DNA of 64,000 nt from Candidatus Melainabacteria bacterium (lineage in GTDB: Bacteria; Cyanobacteriota; Vampirovibrionia; Obscuribacterales; Obscuribacteraceae), in NCBI GenBank assembly GCA_016212515.1, contig JACRFZ010000078.1, positions 1 to 64,000 on the forward strand. Reading direction: 5' to 3'. This document shows, one piece after another, positions 62,631-64,000 of the stretch. The translations under genes were made by a program, and so were the position numbers. Below the pieces are notes generated by a model. It was not told the origin of the DNA, ran no database searches, and saw only the letters and a list, made by a program, of their open reading frames with translations. How positions within the stretch are numbered: the stretch's first letter is position 1; each line of letters begins with the position of its first letter.

Positions 62631-64000
62631 ATGATCAAGAGACTAATAATAGTAAACCGGGGCGAAATTGCAGTCAGGATCATTCGCACCTGCAGAGACC
62701 TGGGCATTACATCGATAGCTGTGTACGACGAGTCGGATGTCGGTTCGCTACACGTACTTCTTGCCGACGAATCAATCAAACTAGACTCACCGAAAGCTTT
62801 TACCGATCCCGAGCAACTGCTGGAACTGGCCAGGCTGAGGAAAGCAGATGCCATTCACCCCGGATACAGCTTTCTTTCTGAAAGTGCCGAATTCGCCAGG
62901 GATTGCAATGCAGCCGGTATTCTCTTTATAGGTCCTTCAGCGGAAGCTCTCAGTATCTGTGCTTCCCGCATCGATATTTTGAACAAAGCCCAGGAAGCGA
63001 ACCTGATGGTGCCTGAACACACAGTCAGCCCCCTGGACCCTTCCGATACCGACCGCATCTGCAAAGAAGCCGAGAAACTCGGTTATCCGGTGGCGGTTAA
63101 GCCATTTCGCGCTTCCAGCGGCAAAGCCAGCCCCGTTGCTTATGACGGCGATGAATTAAGGCGCGCTATCTTAACTGTGGCTAGAGAGGCGGAAGTGACT
63201 TTACAAGACCAGAGGGTCTATCTGGAGAAAGCCGTTCAGCCCGGCAGGCGTATTCAGGTGCCGTTTCTGGCTGATAACTTCGGCAATGTCTTGCCGCTTG
63301 GTTTAATTGATGTCTCAATCAGCCGCCATTTCAACCGCATCATGAGTGAGACTCCGCCACCTGGAATTTCTCCCGAGCAAGAGCAGAAGCTCACCGCTGC
63401 CGCCGTCAATTTTGTGCGCAAGGCAAAGCTCAACAATCTTGGCACCATAGAATTCTGGTTGGATCAGAGCGGTCAGTTCTATCTGACCAAACTCTTGCCC
63501 AGCATTCAAATTGAGCATTCCGCCACCGAACTGGTCTTGGATCTCGATGTAGTGGCCGAGCAAATTAAACTTGCCTGCGGAGAGAAACTGAGCGAGCCCG
63601 TCCCCCAGCACCGAGGCGTAGCCATTCAAATGCGCGTCTACGCAGAAGACCTGCTTCGGCAAAGCCTACCGAGCCCCGGAACATTACGCCGCTTTCGCTT
63701 GCCGGGCGGCCCTAATGTGAGAGTGGATGCTTATGCTTACGCCGGCTGCAGAATTCCCATTCACTTTGATCCTCTTTTGGCTGCAATTTCCGTCTGGGCG
63801 CCCGACCGCAAGACCGGTTTGAATCGCCTCAGCAGAGCCTTGAGAGATGCAGCCATTACTGGAGTGGAAACCAACCTCGGTAACCTGCAGGCAGTGGTGT
63901 GCTCGCAAGAGGTGGTAAGCGGTGAGTACAACAGCGACACCGGCAAGCGGCTGGCGCAGGCTATTTCAGTTTCCGACGCTGCTAGTGACGACCTTGCGGC
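62631..64000 (+). CDS. degenerate biotin carboxylase homologue (partial)
   Basis: ATG at 62631 opens a frame that runs off the window (456 codons seen). The N-terminus (LIIVNRGEIAVRIIRTCRDLG, AIHPGYSFLSES, FIGPSAEAL) and C-terminus (PSPGTLRRFRLPGGPNVRVD, TGVETNLGNLQ) are plainly biotin carboxylase. But catalytic positions (E. coli numbering) are replaced: the Gly-rich loop is PFRASSGKASPV, C230/Q233/H236/K238 become V/S/F/R, and E288/N290/R292 become K/L/S. K159 and E276 equivalents remain. The gene sits 55 bp after the carboxyltransferase. It is either an inactive scaffold or a highly diverged enzyme; any biotin-carrier domain would lie past the window edge. Confidence 0.9.
   Translation, partial: MIKRLIIVNRGEIAVRIIRTCRDLGITSIAVYDESDVGSLHVLLADESIKLDSPKAFTDPEQLLELARLRKADAIHPGYSFLSESAEFARDCNAAGILFIGPSAEALSICASRIDILNKAQEANLMVPEHTVSPLDPSDTDRICKEAEKLGYPVAVKPFRASSGKASPVAYDGDELRRAILTVAREAEVTLQDQRVYLEKAVQPGRRIQVPFLADNFGNVLPLGLIDVSISRHFNRIMSETPPPGISPEQEQKLTAAAVNFVRKAKLNNLGTIEFWLDQSGQFYLTKLLPSIQIEHSATELVLDLDVVAEQIKLACGEKLSEPVPQHRGVAIQMRVYAEDLLRQSLPSPGTLRRFRLPGGPNVRVDAYAYAGCRIPIHFDPLLAAISVWAPDRKTGLNRLSRALRDAAITGVETNLGNLQAVVCSQEVVSGEYNSDTGKRLAQAISVSDAASDDLA

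Overview
The window reads as a gene-dense bacterial chromosome segment with no rRNA, tRNA, CRISPR array, prophage or insertion sequence that I can see. About 48 protein genes are supported, most of them typical of a free-living Gram-negative-type heterotroph with a very large set of TPR, HEAT and LRR proteins, Hanks-type kinases, GH24 lysozymes, a caspase-like protease and several RDD-domain membrane proteins. That flavour fits deep-branching lineages such as Obscuribacterales (Vampirovibrionia/Melainabacteria), but this is an inference from gene style, not from a marker gene.

Layout. 0-10 kb: an orphan ORF, then a minus-strand TPR-HEAT secreted pair, small proteins including one EF-hand-like protein, a CHASE2 histidine kinase/NarL-type regulator pair, and an RDD/hydrolase fusion on the plus strand. 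A 600-bp gap (10.4-11.0 kb) folds into a structured-RNA-like element with a minus-strand terminator. 11-17 kb: an orphan 303-aa protein, a translationally coupled DUF2721/secreted pair, a conserved hypothetical and GTP-type PEP carboxykinase with conspicuous hairpins at both ends. 17-23 kb, plus strand: a secreted protein, the ligase-associated exonuclease plus ATP-dependent DNA ligase pair, and a secreted trefoil-like protein coupled to a secreted caspase-family protease. 23-31 kb: an APC permease coupled to a giant LRR protein, glucose-6-phosphate isomerase, and a POT peptide transporter.

31-39 kb: an RDD-TPR protein with a small partner, a Gly/Asp-rich protein, four tandem ~81-bp hairpin repeats lying exactly between two convergent genes, a membrane-bound spermidine-synthase-like protein and a small TPR protein with a clear terminator. 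39-46 kb: hypotheticals, an M28 peptidase, an FeS-type photolyase relative, a DUF3060 secreted protein, and a divergent restriction-modification pair (D12-class adenine methylase and HaeIII-family endonuclease). 46-55 kb: a long minus-strand run with serC-serA, two TPR proteins (one a lipoprotein), an alpha/beta hydrolase, a soluble LPG-synthase-like C-terminal domain protein, a GH24 lysozyme and a hypothetical. 55-64 kb, plus strand: a dihydrolipoamide-dehydrogenase-like flavoprotein, a GDSL hydrolase, TPR and kinase-TPR proteins, a small protein, an acyl-CoA carboxylase carboxyltransferase subunit, and a biotin-carboxylase homologue that runs off the window and has lost most catalytic residues.

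The most interesting signals are the degenerate biotin carboxylase next to an intact carboxyltransferase, the covarying tandem hairpins at 35.4-35.8 kb, the unusual pairing of a HaeIII-type nuclease with an adenine methylase, the trefoil/caspase pair and the structured element at 10.4-10.6 kb.
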